A stretch of 64,000 bases of DNA from Treponema sp. (GCA_024402475.1 JAKSTQ010000011.1:1-64000), one strand, 5' to 3'; positions 7,790-17,704 are shown, counted from the stretch's first letter. The notes: generated by a model not told the origin, from the sequence alone. Numbers and translations are program-made.

Positions 7790-10012
7790 ATGAAACTTTG
7801 GGACAAAGGTGCTTACCTTTCTAATGGAAAACTTGTTGAATCACTTGCAGGTGCTTCTCCAGCAGAAAATGCAAAAAAAACAATTGCATATTCAATTCTT
7901 CAGAAACATAATACAAACAGTGATCCTGCAAAACTTAAAATTAAGTTTGACAAAATTACTTCTCACGACATTACGTATGTTGGTATCATTCAGACAGCCC
8001 GTGCTTCTGGTCTTGAAAAATTTCCTCTTCCTTATGTTCTTACAAACTGTCATAACTCACTTTGTGCAGTTGGCGGAACAATCAATGACGATGACCACTT
8101 CTTTGGTTTGACTTGTGCACAGAAATATGGCGGCGTTTATGTTCCTCCACACCAGGCTGTAATTCACCAGTTTGCCCGCGAAATGCTGGCTAAATGTGGT
8201 GACATGATTCTTGGTTCAGACAGCCATACTCGTTACGGTGCTCTTGGTACAATGGCAATTGGTGAAGGCGGTGGTGAACTTGCAAAACAGCTTTTAAATA
8301 AAACTTATGATGTTGCGCTCCCAGGTGTTGTAGCTGTTTATCTTACTGGTTCTCCTGTTCCAGGAGTTGGTCCACAGGACGTAGCACTTGCAATCATCAA
8401 AGCAGTATTTGATAACGGATATGTTAAAAATAAGGTAATGGAATTTGTTGGTCCTGGTGTAAAAAATCTTTCTGCTGATTTTCGTATCGGTGTTGATGTT
8501 ATGACAACAGAAACAACATGTCTTTCTTCTATCTGGCAGACTGATGACAAAATCCGTGAATTCTATGCAATCCATGGAAGAGAAGGCGATTATGCTGAAC
8601 TCAATCCAGCTGACGGTGCTTACTATGACGGCGCAATCGAAATTGATCTGGACAAGATCCGTCCAATGATTGCGCTTCCATTCCATCCGTCATGTGCTTA
8701 TACAATTGATGAACTTAATGCTAACCTTGATGATCTTCTTGCAGAAACAGAAAAACGTGCAAAAGTATCTTTCGGTGATAAAGTTAATTTTACTCTCAGA
8801 AATAAAATCAAGAATGGAAAACTTTATGTTGACCAGGGAATTATCGCAGGTTGTGCCGGCGGTGGTTTTGAAAACATCTGTGCTGCTGCAGATATCCTTA
8901 AAGGAAAAGACACAGGTAATGACAAATTTGTTTTGAGCATTTATCCTGCTTCTATGCCTGTTTATATGGAACTTGTTAAAAATGGAGCTGCTGCAAGTCT
9001 TATGGCAACAGGTGCCGTACTTAAGACAGCTTTCTGCGGACCATGTTTCGGTGCCGGTGATACTCCTGCTAACGGAGCTCTTTCTATCCGTCATTCAACC
9101 AGAAACTTCCCTAACCGTGAAGGTTCTAAAATCCAGAATGGTCAGCTTTCTTCTGTTGCTCTTATGGATGCCCGTTCTATTGCTGCTACAGCTGCAAACA
9201 AAGGTTTCCTTACAGCAGGTACACAGTATGATACTGAATTCTCAGGCAAAAAATACTTCTTTGATAAATCAATTTACGAAAAACGCGTATACGATTCTAA
9301 GGGCGTAGCTCATCCGGAAGTAGAAATCCAGTTCGGTCCAAATATCAAAGACTGGCCTGCAATGCAGCCTCTTGGCGATAACCTTCTTGTTAAAGTTGTT
9401 TCAGAAATCCATGATCCTGTTACAACAACTGACGAACTTATTCCATCTGGCGAAACTTCTTCATTCCGTTCAAATCCACTTGGACTTGCAGAATTTACAC
9501 TCAGCCGCAAAGATCCTGCTTATGTAGGCCGTGCAAAGGCTGTTCGTGATAACACAGACGAAGTTAAGGCAGAAGTTGAAAAAGTCTGCAAGGCTTTGAA
9601 TATTAAGGCCTGCGACGTACAGCTTGGTTCAACAATTTATGCTGTAAAACCAGGTGATGGTTCCGCTCGTGAACAGGCTGCAAGCTGTCAGCGTGTACTT
9701 GGTGCATCAGCAAATATTGCATGCGAATACGCAACAAAACGCTATCGTTCTAACCTTATGAACTGGGGAATGCTTCCATTCCTTTATAAGGCAGGTGACC
9801 TTGAAGCTTCGAATAATCTTCCTTTTGCAAACGGAGACTATGTATACATCCCTGATGTAAAGGCTCAGTTAAAGGCAAAAGCTCCTGTATTCAAGGCATT
9901 CAGCTGCAATGCAGACGGCCAGGTAAAAGAATTTGAACTTACTCTTGGTGATATGACAGACGACGAACGCGATATTATCGATTCTGGTTGTCTTATCAAC
10001 TATTACAAATAG
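7790..10012 (+). CDS. Aconitase-family hydratase (YbhJ-like)
   Basis: 740 residues, close to the roughly 750 of the E. coli YbhJ-type branch. Aconitase features are present: [20 protein letters not shown], and cysteines for a 4Fe-4S cluster in [10 protein letters not shown] and [10 protein letters not shown] swivelling C-terminal domain follows. The upstream in-frame ATG at 7778 is less likely than 7790, which has a GGGGTG ribosome site at proper distance. The reaction is a hydration/dehydration of a hydroxy-acid; whether it serves citrate or another substrate is open, since no other citrate-cycle gene is nearby. It stands alone before a strong terminator. Confidence 0.9.
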   Translation: MKLWDKGAYLSNGKLVESLAGASPAENAKKTIAYSILQKHNTNSDPAKLKIKFDKITSHDITYVGIIQTARASGLEKFPLPYVLTNCHNSLCAVGGTINDDDHFFGLTCAQKYGGVYVPPHQAVIHQFAREMLAKCGDMILGSDSHTRYGALGTMAIGEGGGELAKQLLNKTYDVALPGVVAVYLTGSPVPGVGPQDVALAIIKAVFDNGYVKNKVMEFVGPGVKNLSADFRIGVDVMTTETTCLSSIWQTDDKIREFYAIHGREGDYAELNPADGAYYDGAIEIDLDKIRPMIALPFHPSCAYTIDELNANLDDLLAETEKRAKVSFGDKVNFTLRNKIKNGKLYVDQGIIAGCAGGGFENICAAADILKGKDTGNDKFVLSIYPASMPVYMELVKNGAAASLMATGAVLKTAFCGPCFGAGDTPANGALSIRHSTRNFPNREGSKIQNGQLSSVALMDARSIAATAANKGFLTAGTQYDTEFSGKKYFFDKSIYEKRVYDSKGVAHPEVEIQFGPNIKDWPAMQPLGDNLLVKVVSEIHDPVTTTDELIPSGETSSFRSNPLGLAEFTLSRKDPAYVGRAKAVRDNTDEVKAEVEKVCKALNIKACDVQLGSTIYAVKPGDGSAREQAASCQRVLGASANIACEYATKRYRSNLMNWGMLPFLYKAGDLEASNNLPFANGDYVYIPDVKAQLKAKAPVFKAFSCNADGQVKEFELTLGDMTDDERDIIDSGCLINYYK

Positions 10013-10030
10013 TAATAAAAAAAATTCTGC

Positions 10031-10059
10031 TATACAACCTCAGTGTTTACAATTATACT
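10031..10059 (+). promoter_or_regulatory. Putative promoter embedded in the terminator hairpin
   Basis: -35-like TATACA (10031-10036), 17-bp spacer, -10 TATACT (10054-10059). It would start transcription near 10066, inside the right arm of the hairpin, about 14 nt before the GTG of the channel gene. Inferred from hexamer matches only. Confidence 0.45.
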
Positions 10060-10079
10060 GTAAACACTGAGGTTTTTTT
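10038..10079 (+). terminator. Strong intrinsic terminator of the hydratase gene
   Basis: A perfect 14-bp stem, CCTCAGTGTTTACA (10038-10051) with TGTAAACACTGAGG (10059-10072), 7-nt loop, then seven T. The GTG start of the next gene begins directly after the T-run, and GAGG at the end of the stem is its only Shine-Dalgarno. Confidence 0.95.
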
Positions 10080-11273
10080 GTGAAAAATAAAAAAAGTGTT
10101 TCCTATACAATAAAAAAGATTTTTAATCCTGTCATAAAAAATCCATTTATTACAACAGGTTTTTTTATTGTAGTTGGTTTATTTGTTCTTGCCTTTTTAA
10201 TTTTTAGTTTTGAAAAAGATACCAATTCATCAATCAATTCTTTTTTTGATGCAATCTGGTTTACGCTTGTTACAATTACAACAGTTGGTTACGGTGATAT
10301 TACGCCGTCTTCATTTGTAGGAAGAATTGCTGGGCTTGCTTTACTTCTTTTTGGTGTAATTGTATTTGCAGCTTTCAGTGGAAATATTACAACATTCATT
10401 ATTGATAGAAATCAAAAACGCGACAAAGGTTTATGGCGGTTAAATCGTATGAAAGGACATTTTTTAATTTGTGGTTATAAAAACGGTTTTGAAGAACTTC
10501 TTAAGAACGTTCTTAATTCAAATCCTGAATTAAAGGTTGATGATATTGTTCTCATCAATGAAGCACCAGGTGAAGTTGAACGCCTGAGAAGCAACCGGGA
10601 ATTTAAAAGCATAAATTATATTGCAGGTGATTTTTCTGACGAAGACATTCTTAAAAAAGCAAAAATAAATGCCGCTGCAAAAGCGCTTATTATCTATGAC
10701 CGCTCAAAAAATTATTCAGAACTTGAAGTCGATTCCCGTACCGTTCTTGCTGTCATTACAATGAAAAACCTTAATCCGCTGATTTATGTTGCAGCAGAAT
10801 TGTATGACAAAAAATTTGAAAAGCATCTTGATATGGCTCACTGCGACGAAATAATTCTTACACAGGAATATCAGAACAATCTTTTGTCTTCTGCATCAAA
10901 CGGTCAGGGATACAGTAATGTTATCCGCGCTATGATTGAACAGGATGCAGACAAAGGACTTGTTGTAGATGAAGTTCCTTCTGATTATATCGGAAGACTG
11001 TATAGAGAAATAAAAGAATATGCGGTGAATGTTTATTCAGATAGAATTCTTGTAGGACTTTTGCTTAACACAGGAAACTTTCATCAGCGCCGTACCGATG
11101 CCTTAAGGGAAGCTCAGAAAAATCCGGATGTAAAAACAATCATCGAAGACCTTAAAAAAGTAAAGACATTGAAATCAAATCAGGTTTTGTTATGTCCTAA
11201 AGATGATTTTACAATTCCTAAAAATTCAAAATTAATTTTTATCTGTTCAAATGAAAATGGGGAAGAAGAATAA
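10080..11273 (+). CDS. Potassium channel with RCK domain (MthK/Kch type)
   Basis: 397 residues. Two membrane helices flank a pore loop with the K+ selectivity filter TTVGYGD (residues 67-73). A cytoplasmic RCK/TrkA-N Rossmann domain begins at about residue 122 (GHFLICGY). A TrkA-C-like end may follow at about 300-390. The GTG start has GAGG 7 nt upstream; no ATG occurs before the RCK domain. The next gene, a cyclic-nucleotide-binding protein, overlaps by one base (TAATG). This suggests that channel and sensor are made together and that the channel is gated by the separate subunit in addition to RCK ligands. Confidence 0.93.
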   Translation: MKNKKSVSYTIKKIFNPVIKNPFITTGFFIVVGLFVLAFLIFSFEKDTNSSINSFFDAIWFTLVTITTVGYGDITPSSFVGRIAGLALLLFGVIVFAAFSGNITTFIIDRNQKRDKGLWRLNRMKGHFLICGYKNGFEELLKNVLNSNPELKVDDIVLINEAPGEVERLRSNREFKSINYIAGDFSDEDILKKAKINAAAKALIIYDRSKNYSELEVDSRTVLAVITMKNLNPLIYVAAELYDKKFEKHLDMAHCDEIILTQEYQNNLLSSASNGQGYSNVIRAMIEQDADKGLVVDEVPSDYIGRLYREIKEYAVNVYSDRILVGLLLNTGNFHQRRTDALREAQKNPDVKTIIEDLKKVKTLKSNQVLLCPKDDFTIPKNSKLIFICSNENGEEE

Positions 11274-11797
11274 TGAAATCGAATCTTGATATAGATGAAG
11301 TACTTGCACGCCTTGTAAAACTTCAGCTTTTTGCTGATTTCAATATCCGTAAAGCTGAAGACCGCAGAATCCTTACTCAGGTTTTTGATTCCCTTCAGAA
11401 AGTTCAGTTTAAGAAAGGTTCTCAGATTATTAAGGAAGGAGAATCAGGAGATACATTTTATATTCTTCTTGAAGGATCGGTATTTATTTCAAGAACTACT
11501 CCTGCAGGCGATCAGATTGCTCTTGCAAATCTTGATTCAACTCAGAATATCTTTTTTGGTGAAACAGCACTTGTGGGCAAAGATACCCGTTCTGCTACAG
11601 TAACTGCAAAAACAGACTGTACAACACTGGTACTTAATACTAAAAACTTTGAAGAGCTTGCGGAAAAAGAACCTGTTCTTGGATACCGTGTATTTAAGGT
11701 TTTATCACACAGACTTATGAAAACTGTCCGTGAAACTAATTTTGATAAAGCAACCTTGTACCAGGCTCTCTTTAATGAGATTGCACGAGGGGAATAA
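11273..11797 (+). CDS. Single-domain cyclic-nucleotide-binding protein
   Basis: 174 residues forming one CNMP-binding domain with no DNA-binding helix-turn-helix after it. The beta-roll contains GDTFYILLEGSVFIS. The phosphate-binding cassette reads FGETALVGKDTRSATV, keeping the Glu and Arg that contact the ribose and phosphate, so it looks binding-competent. The C-terminal helices could dock on a partner. The one-base overlap with the channel gene supports a role as a detachable gating subunit, like the fused domains of HCN/CNG channels. That role is inferred. Confidence 0.88.
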   Translation: MKSNLDIDEVLARLVKLQLFADFNIRKAEDRRILTQVFDSLQKVQFKKGSQIIKEGESGDTFYILLEGSVFISRTTPAGDQIALANLDSTQNIFFGETALVGKDTRSATVTAKTDCTTLVLNTKNFEELAEKEPVLGYRVFKVLSHRLMKTVRETNFDKATLYQALFNEIARGE

Positions 11798-11798
11798 A

Positions 11799-11834
11799 AA
11801 AAAGGGCTTTTCAATTACGAAAAGCCCTTTTGTA
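11799..11834. terminator. Bidirectional terminator
   Basis: AAAAGGGCTTTTC (11800-11812) pairs with GAAAAGCCCTTTT (11819-11831) around a 6-nt loop. It separates the channel operon from the convergent OmpA-type gene. Confidence 0.92.
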
Positions 11835-11835
11835 T

Positions 11836-13230
11836 TTAGTTTTCAACCTGAACGTAAGTCTGTCTTGGACGCAGCGTAATTTCTACACGGCGGTTTAATG
11901 CACGGCCCTGTTCTGTAGAGTTATCTCCGCCGGTTGCAGGAACAGTTGCACCAAATCCTCTGTAAGAAAACAGATTTTCAGGAATTCCCTGTTTTACAAG
12001 TTCACGGATAATTGTCTGGGTTCGTTCAATGGAAAGTTCCATCTGATTTTCTACCTGACCAATATCTGCTGTATGTCCTGCAACATAAATTGTATAAGAA
12101 TTTTCAGCAAGAGCTTCTTTTAGCAGAGAAGCACATTCAATAATGCGTTCCCTTTCTCCAGGCAAAAGTTCAGGACTGTCAGGAACATATTTAAGGTTAT
12201 AGATGAATTTAATTCCTGAAGGCCCGTCTTCTACACTGTCCGGACCAAGTACTTTTGTTGGAGAATAAAGCTTGATCTTTTTGATTGTAGTATAGTATGC
12301 AGAATCTTTTACGGGGGCATAAACATTATGAACAAGCTGATCTTTATCAAGAAGAATTACAATCTTTCCCTGTTTTAAAAGTTCAAGATTCTGTGGTACT
12401 GTAAGAATTTTCAATGCATCATCATTTGAAATTACGATGTCACTTCTGTTTTCTCCGAAACTTTCTCTGGCAATGATATGCAGCGGCTGTGAACCTGAAA
12501 CATCCATGTAGCGGCGTTCATCATCAGAAAAATCGTAAAAACATGAACCCATACTGGAAGCTTTTGCCGGCTCAATCATGTTGCGTTCGTAAACAACATC
12601 CATTTCTTCATTAAAGATTCTCGGGAAGAAGCAAGGCTGAGCTTTTTCGTTAAGATATTCACCATGAACCGGAAGCTTTCCGCGGGCATCAATAATAATT
12701 CCTGTGTAAGGTTTTGAAGAAATATGATGAATTGATTTTGCAGGTGTATATGGAATTTTATGTTTTACAAATAATGCTGCAATCTGAGTAAGTTTAATTG
12801 TATGGTTTGTTTTTAAAAGCGATGAATCGTTTTCAAAATAGCCGGAAGTTTTACGGGAACTGTTCATAATCTGAACAAGTTCCTGATATGTGATTTCCTG
12901 GTTTAGAACAAGATCTCCAAGTTTCTGACTTGAATTGACATTCAATGTTAAAAGAGGATCTTTTATAAGGCTTGGAATTCTTGTGTTGATCTTGTTGAGT
13001 GCTGTATTTTTTCCGCTTGGAATAGGAATTTTTGCTTTATCAACATCCAGACTTACAGTTGATTTGAATTCTTTTGTAATCCAGTTTACGTCGCTGCGGG
13101 ATTCAAGAAGGTTCTGACTTTTGTCGTCAGCAAAGGCACTTACGGCGCAAAAAGCGATAAAAAAAGTGCAAAGAGAATTTTTATAAGCTGATTTCATAAA
13201 ATTTCTTTTAAAAAAAGTTATAGTTTTCAT
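11836..13230 (-). CDS. OmpA-domain outer-membrane or periplasmic protein
   Basis: 464 residues. After a basic N-terminus there is a signal peptide ending AVSAFA. The middle, about 320 residues, has no family I recognise. The C-terminal 110 residues form an OmpA-like peptidoglycan-binding domain: VAGHTADIG, LSIERTQTI, GFGATVPA, and GRALNRRVEITL. The layout resembles T. pallidum TP0624, as I recall it. A second ATG (13197) would give a shorter signal peptide; 13230 is kept because a -10-like box ends 8 nt before it. It is the last gene of a minus-strand envelope group. Confidence 0.88.
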   Translation of the reverse strand: MKTITFFKRNFMKSAYKNSLCTFFIAFCAVSAFADDKSQNLLESRSDVNWITKEFKSTVSLDVDKAKIPIPSGKNTALNKINTRIPSLIKDPLLTLNVNSSQKLGDLVLNQEITYQELVQIMNSSRKTSGYFENDSSLLKTNHTIKLTQIAALFVKHKIPYTPAKSIHHISSKPYTGIIIDARGKLPVHGEYLNEKAQPCFFPRIFNEEMDVVYERNMIEPAKASSMGSCFYDFSDDERRYMDVSGSQPLHIIARESFGENRSDIVISNDDALKILTVPQNLELLKQGKIVILLDKDQLVHNVYAPVKDSAYYTTIKKIKLYSPTKVLGPDSVEDGPSGIKFIYNLKYVPDSPELLPGERERIIECASLLKEALAENSYTIYVAGHTADIGQVENQMELSIERTQTIIRELVKQGIPENLFSYRGFGATVPATGGDNSTEQGRALNRRVEITLRPRQTYVQVEN

Positions 13231-13238
13231 CTTATAGA

Positions 13239-13264
13239 TTATCGGAATTCTTACTTTAATATTA
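13239..13264 (-). promoter_or_regulatory. Possible sigma-28-like promoter of the OmpA-type gene
   Basis: On the minus strand TAAT, 14 nt, TCCGATAA, then 8 nt to the ATG at 13230. It overlaps the 3' end of the lytic transglycosylase gene. The -35 is weak, so this is tentative. Confidence 0.35.
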
Positions 13265-14153
13265 AAGCATTTTTATTGATGTCCATTATGGCATACCAGG
13301 CAGATTCCGCCATACCTGAAGGCAGGCGAAGAGTGTAGTTTCTGTCCGGGGGAGTAATTCCTTTTATAAGGGAAAGGTTCAGGTTTCTGATGGTATCAGC
13401 ATCAACCCTAAGTTCAAGTGCAAGCCGTTCAAGGTTTATGCTGTCTGTTACAGTAAGGTAGTCAAAGTTAAAGTAGAGACTGCTGCTTTCCTGCGGAATT
13501 GAAAGGTATGCAGCTGATTCCACGTCCTCATAGCCTAAAGAAGTTCCGTTGTAAACCATGCGGCAAACTGCAAGAAAGTTGGGAACATAATTTATTGCAT
13601 GGTCGGGAATCAGTTTTTTCTGACAGATATCCCAGTATGTTTTGTCCGGACTTTTTTCAAGAGCACGCTTAACGGCTCCAGCCCCGCAGTTATATGCTGC
13701 AAGAGCTAAAGGCCAGTCATTGAACATCTGGTAATTTGCCTTTAGTTTTTTCAGTGCCGCATCAGTGCTCAACCATGGGTCCCGTCTCTGGTCAATCCAT
13801 TCATCAAGTTCAAGGTAACCTGCAATACTGTTTGGCATGAACTGCCAGATTCCCATTGAAGTACCGTTGGCAGGTTTTGCTGTGGGCTTGTAATTTGATT
13901 CAATTACAGGAAGAAATTCAAGGAAAGGGGGCAGGTCTTCTTCAAGAAGTTTTTGCCGGATATAAGCCCTGTAGTGTTCTGAATTTTCAAGTGTGGAACA
14001 AAGGGCTTTCCGCCTGTCATACTGAGCATAGCGTTCAAAAAAGATATCAGCTTCTGGTCTGTCAAAATCAATTGTGTCAGTTTTTGTCTGTGCAAAAGAC
14101 AGTGCGTTTATTGAGAAAAAAATAAATAAAAAGGCTTTGACTGGTTTTTTCAC
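13251..14153 (-). CDS. Lytic transglycosylase, SLT/MltD type
   Basis: 300 residues. Signal peptide (about 1-21, ending LSFA). The SLT domain has the catalytic glutamate at residue 85 in PVIESNYKP, then GTSMGIWQFMP, and further on LALAAYNCGAGAVKRAL. This layout is typical for MltD-like enzymes that cut the glycan strand to anhydro-muropeptides in the periplasm. The last 60 residues resemble a degraded LysM-like segment. The start is GTG, 6 nt after the stop of the preceding TPR gene, so translation is probably coupled. Confidence 0.92.
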   Translation of the reverse strand: MKKPVKAFLFIFFSINALSFAQTKTDTIDFDRPEADIFFERYAQYDRRKALCSTLENSEHYRAYIRQKLLEEDLPPFLEFLPVIESNYKPTAKPANGTSMGIWQFMPNSIAGYLELDEWIDQRRDPWLSTDAALKKLKANYQMFNDWPLALAAYNCGAGAVKRALEKSPDKTYWDICQKKLIPDHAINYVPNFLAVCRMVYNGTSLGYEDVESAAYLSIPQESSSLYFNFDYLTVTDSINLERLALELRVDADTIRNLNLSLIKGITPPDRNYTLRLPSGMAESAWYAIMDINKNALILK

Positions 14154-14159
14154 AAAATC

Positions 14160-15227
14160 TTACAGCATGTCGCCGATGTAGATTCCTGCCCATTCCCATG
14201 TACCGTGAATGGAAGGATCTGCAGGAAAGTTGATTTCTCTGAAATAGAAGTACCAGACAGGCATGTTTGACCATCCTGTTGTACGCAGATATGCTTCGTT
14301 TGGAGTCGGCCCTGGAATAAGTTCCTTGTCGCAGGAAATACGGTTACCGTGCATGTAGTTGTTCATTGAAAAGTCAACTTTACTTGCGTTTTCGTCCTGC
14401 TTCCATGAAACAGCAAAGAAGTTGACTTTTGTACGGTATGAGTCAAGAACATTTGGCTGGTAGTAGTAGATTGCACTTCGAACGGCGTTTTCAAGACCTT
14501 TAAGAGAACGGAACATCCAGTTTTTAGGTGAATTGTTAAAGTCTATAAGGTTTTTAGCATAGTTGTATGCATCAGGAATATCCGGAATCTGAATGCGGGA
14601 AGCATCCGGCTGTTCAAGGAACATTGTGTAAGTTTTCATTGCACGGTTCCATTCACCCAGTTTTTCATATTCACGGGCAAGACGGATATACATTTCTGTA
14701 ATGCTGACCTGAGAAGGGAAACGGCCGATAAGCTGGTTAAAGTACTTGATTCGGCTGTCAGAATTCTGGCTGATTTTGATAAGGTTTTCAAGGCACAAAA
14801 AATGAACGGACTGTCCCTGAACTGTAAGGTCGGGATAATTCTTGATGATTCGTTCAAAATAATATTCTGCCATGGGATTTGCCTGTGACTGCATGTAGGC
14901 ATGAGCAACCATCAAAAGCCAGTAGGCATTGTATTTGTCTTTGGGATTGTTTTCTACCCAGTCTGTAAGTTTAAGGATAACATCGGAATACATCTGGTTT
15001 GCAAGGTAAACTGTTGTAATTTTATTCATTACACCGTAACGAGCTTCGTCTGAAAGTGTTTCCTGTTTAAGAATGGATTCAAGCTGATCAATCTGGGACA
15101 GAGAATTTTTGGCATTGACTGATTTTTTATTGTTTTCACATGAAGCGAATATAAATGAAGCAGCTGTAATGGAAAAAATAAGGACAGACGCTGTAAAAAG
15201 TCCTGAAAATCTTGTTTTTGTATTCAT
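14160..15227 (-). CDS. TPR-type periplasmic lipoprotein
   Basis: 355 residues. A long signal peptide ends in a spirochaete-style lipobox FAS-Cys30. The body is helical with TPR-like repeats (for example YWLLMVAHAYMQSQANPMAEYYFERIIKNYP broken over positions about 101-131). A C-terminal 120-residue non-repeat part has no obvious family. It is the first gene of the three-gene minus-strand group with a transglycosylase and an OmpA-domain protein, which fits an envelope-anchored scaffold that positions a wall hydrolase. That role is inferred. Confidence 0.8.
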   Translation of the reverse strand: MNTKTRFSGLFTASVLIFSITAASFIFASCENNKKSVNAKNSLSQIDQLESILKQETLSDEARYGVMNKITTVYLANQMYSDVILKLTDWVENNPKDKYNAYWLLMVAHAYMQSQANPMAEYYFERIIKNYPDLTVQGQSVHFLCLENLIKISQNSDSRIKYFNQLIGRFPSQVSITEMYIRLAREYEKLGEWNRAMKTYTMFLEQPDASRIQIPDIPDAYNYAKNLIDFNNSPKNWMFRSLKGLENAVRSAIYYYQPNVLDSYRTKVNFFAVSWKQDENASKVDFSMNNYMHGNRISCDKELIPGPTPNEAYLRTTGWSNMPVWYFYFREINFPADPSIHGTWEWAGIYIGDML

Positions 15228-15255
15228 AATTTAACTTTATCACATCATTTTGTTA

Positions 15256-15284
15256 TTGGCAAGATTAGAGTTTTTTAGTATTCT
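15256..15284 (+). promoter_or_regulatory. Sigma-70-type promoter
   Basis: TTGGCA (15256-15261), exactly 17 bp, TATTCT (15279-15284). It drives the two-gene unit starting at 15323, which has its own AAGGAG site. Confidence 0.75.
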
Positions 15285-15322
15285 ATAAGGAAGACTTAAT
15301 CTGCTTGTAATAAGGAGCTAAA

Positions 15323-15919
15323 ATGCCAGTTAATAAGAAACAGTCAGAAAAACTATTCCGTATCCTGCTTGCTGCCGGCTTTTTACTTATTGGAGTAGGG
15401 TTGTCTGCTTTGATTTTATTACCTGCGGATGAAGTTTCCGGCTTTTTGCCTTATTTTTTTCTGGCACTGCTTTTTATTTCAGGTATTGTAGTTTATATTG
15501 CACTTATATTGCGAAAGGCACTGGTATTTTATATCGGTTTTAATTTCTGTGTGTATGCGGTCATGGCACTGATAGTTGTTGCTTATCATAAACCGTTTTT
15601 CATGTCTACATACTGGCCGGTTCTTTTGATTACTTTCGGAGCTGCCTTGATGCCTGCAGGTTATATTAAATATAGGAAAATGCGTATTGTTTATGCACTT
15701 CCTGCTGCAGCGATGGTTGTTCTTGGTGTATTTTTCTGTCTTTTCTCATTCAAGGTGATAAAAGTGCCTTTTAAGGTTGTTCTTGCTTATTTCTTTCCTG
15801 CAATCCTTGTGTGTGCGGGGCTTGTTCTTGTTATTTACTATATATACGGTGTACATAATAAAAATCAGTTTCTGGAAGAAAATGATACCATGTCCGATTT
15901 TTCTGGAGATGATTTGTAA
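15323..15919 (+). CDS. Six-helix membrane protein of unknown function
   Basis: 198 residues, mostly hydrophobic: segments at about 12-32, 41-61, 66-87, 92-110, 120-140 and 147-170. A hydrophilic acidic tail (ENDTMSDFSGDDL) presumably lies in the cytoplasm. I recognise no family. Good ribosome site (AAGGAG). The gene ends 2 nt before a TPR lipoprotein gene, so the two are co-transcribed and possibly functionally linked. Confidence 0.72.
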   Translation: MPVNKKQSEKLFRILLAAGFLLIGVGLSALILLPADEVSGFLPYFFLALLFISGIVVYIALILRKALVFYIGFNFCVYAVMALIVVAYHKPFFMSTYWPVLLITFGAALMPAGYIKYRKMRIVYALPAAAMVVLGVFFCLFSFKVIKVPFKVVLAYFFPAILVCAGLVLVIYYIYGVHNKNQFLEENDTMSDFSGDDL

Positions 15920-15921
15920 TA

Positions 15922-17700
15922 ATGTTCTGTAAGAATCTGAAGCGAACAGTTTTCTTTTTCTCACTCGTACCGGTAATTCTGTCCGGCTGTCAGTCTTCTA
16001 AACAGGAAGATGTGGTGGTTGCAAATTCCCTTTCGACAAATTACGAAAAAACAGATAATGTTCCAGTGCCTAAGGATGCAGTAGTAATAAAGGTTAATAA
16101 AAACGACGGCGCATATTTTTCTGCAATTGATCAGGGCGTTTATAACGATTTTTGTACAGGTTCTCCTTCTTCGATCCGTCATGGAATTAATACAATGCAT
16201 AAAGCCATGGTTGATTATACAGAAAAGGAAAGTGCCCTCTATAATATTGGAAATCAGATTTTTTCATATGTATGGAAATCAGAAAAGCCCCTGGAAAATG
16301 TTCCTGAAATCAGCAAAAAGAACTATTACATGGCCCTTTTTACTTCTGCACAGCAGGGACAGTTTGATTCAGCGGCCCTTGTAGATAAGACTAAAAAAGA
16401 TGACTTTTTCTCTCTTGTGATTCCTGCTGTTTCCGTGCTTTCTGATGCCGTTAATCCTATAAATTACCCGGAAATTGAACAGTGCCTTACAGCAGCCCTT
16501 AAAATTCAGTCTAAAAGCGTTCTTTGCTGGTATCTTTTAGGCGTTTTATACCAGAAACAGCAGCTTTATGATAAAGCAATTGCTGCTTTTGACAGAAGTT
16601 TTTCTGATGGCCTTATCATTTACGAAGTTCAGCTTGCAAAAGCCCGCTGTTACATTGAACAGAAGCGTTATGATAAAGTTCAGAATGTTCTTTCAACCCT
16701 TGTGATTCAGTATCCTTCAGATACCCGTATCCTTAAGCTTTATGCCCAGACAGCATACCTTACAGGAAATTATCAGGATGCACAGCAGTATGCGCTTCTT
16801 GTTTTGCAGCAGAATCCTTCTGACCTTGAATTTGTTCTCTTCCGGGCCAAAGTATTCGTAACAACAGGTGAATACCTTAAGGCATCGTCACTTCTTGATG
16901 TTTACGCAAAGACAAATCCACAGGCAAAAGATTACCTTCTGCTTCGTTCCCGCGTTCAGAAGGAATGGAATAAAAACCTTTCAGCAGCATTTGCTACAAT
17001 AGAAAACGCACTTTCCAGATACCCGGATGACTCAGAAGTAATAATCTATGCTGCAACAATTGCTTCAGAAACAGGCGGAAAAATCAATGGAAAAACCGGC
17101 GGTGAACTTGCTGACCTTATTCTTGAACGGGATCCGGATAATCGGGACGCACTTAAAGTAGCTGTTTCTTCGCTTTATGCAGAAGGAAATTATACAAAAG
17201 CCTATGCTTTAAGTCAGAAGCTTGTTTCTTTGAGTCCGGGGCAGACAGAAGTTGTTTCCCAGCATATAAGAATCTGTCTTGCACTTAAGAATTCAGAAGA
17301 AGCCTGGAAATATGCATCTTCCATCTATGAACGCAATCCTTCAGATCTGTCTGCAATTCAGATGTATATAGAAGTTATGGTTGCATCAGGAAGAACAGGG
17401 CAGGCAGGCCGTCTTATCAATCAGCTTTTGCCGAATGCAAATTCTTCTTCAATGAAGAGCTTTTTGTATTACCAGAGAAGTTTCCTTGCACCTTCAGAAT
17501 CTGCAGCACTTGGAGACCTTCGTTCAAGCCTGATCGCAAATCCACGTAACTCAGATGCACTTTTGAGAATGTATCACATTTACTTCAATAAAAAAGACTA
17601 CCGCAAGGCTCAGTATTACCTTAAGCAGGTAGTTGCCCTCAATCCAAACGAAGATAAATACCTCAAGCTTAACGCAGAACTTGACGCTCTTATCCGTTAA
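15922..17700 (+). CDS. Large TPR lipoprotein
   Basis: 592 residues. Signal peptide with lipobox LSG-Cys23. From about residue 190 on there is a run of tetratricopeptide repeats, recognisable from W/L-G-A-Y-A-P spacing (CWYLLGVLYQKQQLYDKAI near 195-213). It ends with a final repeat KDYRKAQYYLKQVVALNPNE. TPR superhelices bind partner proteins, so an envelope scaffold role is likely. Only 2 nt separate it from the membrane-protein gene upstream. The following gap holds a promoter for the sec operon. Confidence 0.85.
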   Translation: MFCKNLKRTVFFFSLVPVILSGCQSSKQEDVVVANSLSTNYEKTDNVPVPKDAVVIKVNKNDGAYFSAIDQGVYNDFCTGSPSSIRHGINTMHKAMVDYTEKESALYNIGNQIFSYVWKSEKPLENVPEISKKNYYMALFTSAQQGQFDSAALVDKTKKDDFFSLVIPAVSVLSDAVNPINYPEIEQCLTAALKIQSKSVLCWYLLGVLYQKQQLYDKAIAAFDRSFSDGLIIYEVQLAKARCYIEQKRYDKVQNVLSTLVIQYPSDTRILKLYAQTAYLTGNYQDAQQYALLVLQQNPSDLEFVLFRAKVFVTTGEYLKASSLLDVYAKTNPQAKDYLLLRSRVQKEWNKNLSAAFATIENALSRYPDDSEVIIYAATIASETGGKINGKTGGELADLILERDPDNRDALKVAVSSLYAEGNYTKAYALSQKLVSLSPGQTEVVSQHIRICLALKNSEEAWKYASSIYERNPSDLSAIQMYIEVMVASGRTGQAGRLINQLLPNANSSSMKSFLYYQRSFLAPSESAALGDLRSSLIANPRNSDALLRMYHIYFNKKDYRKAQYYLKQVVALNPNEDKYLKLNAELDALIR

Positions 17701-17704
17701 AAAC

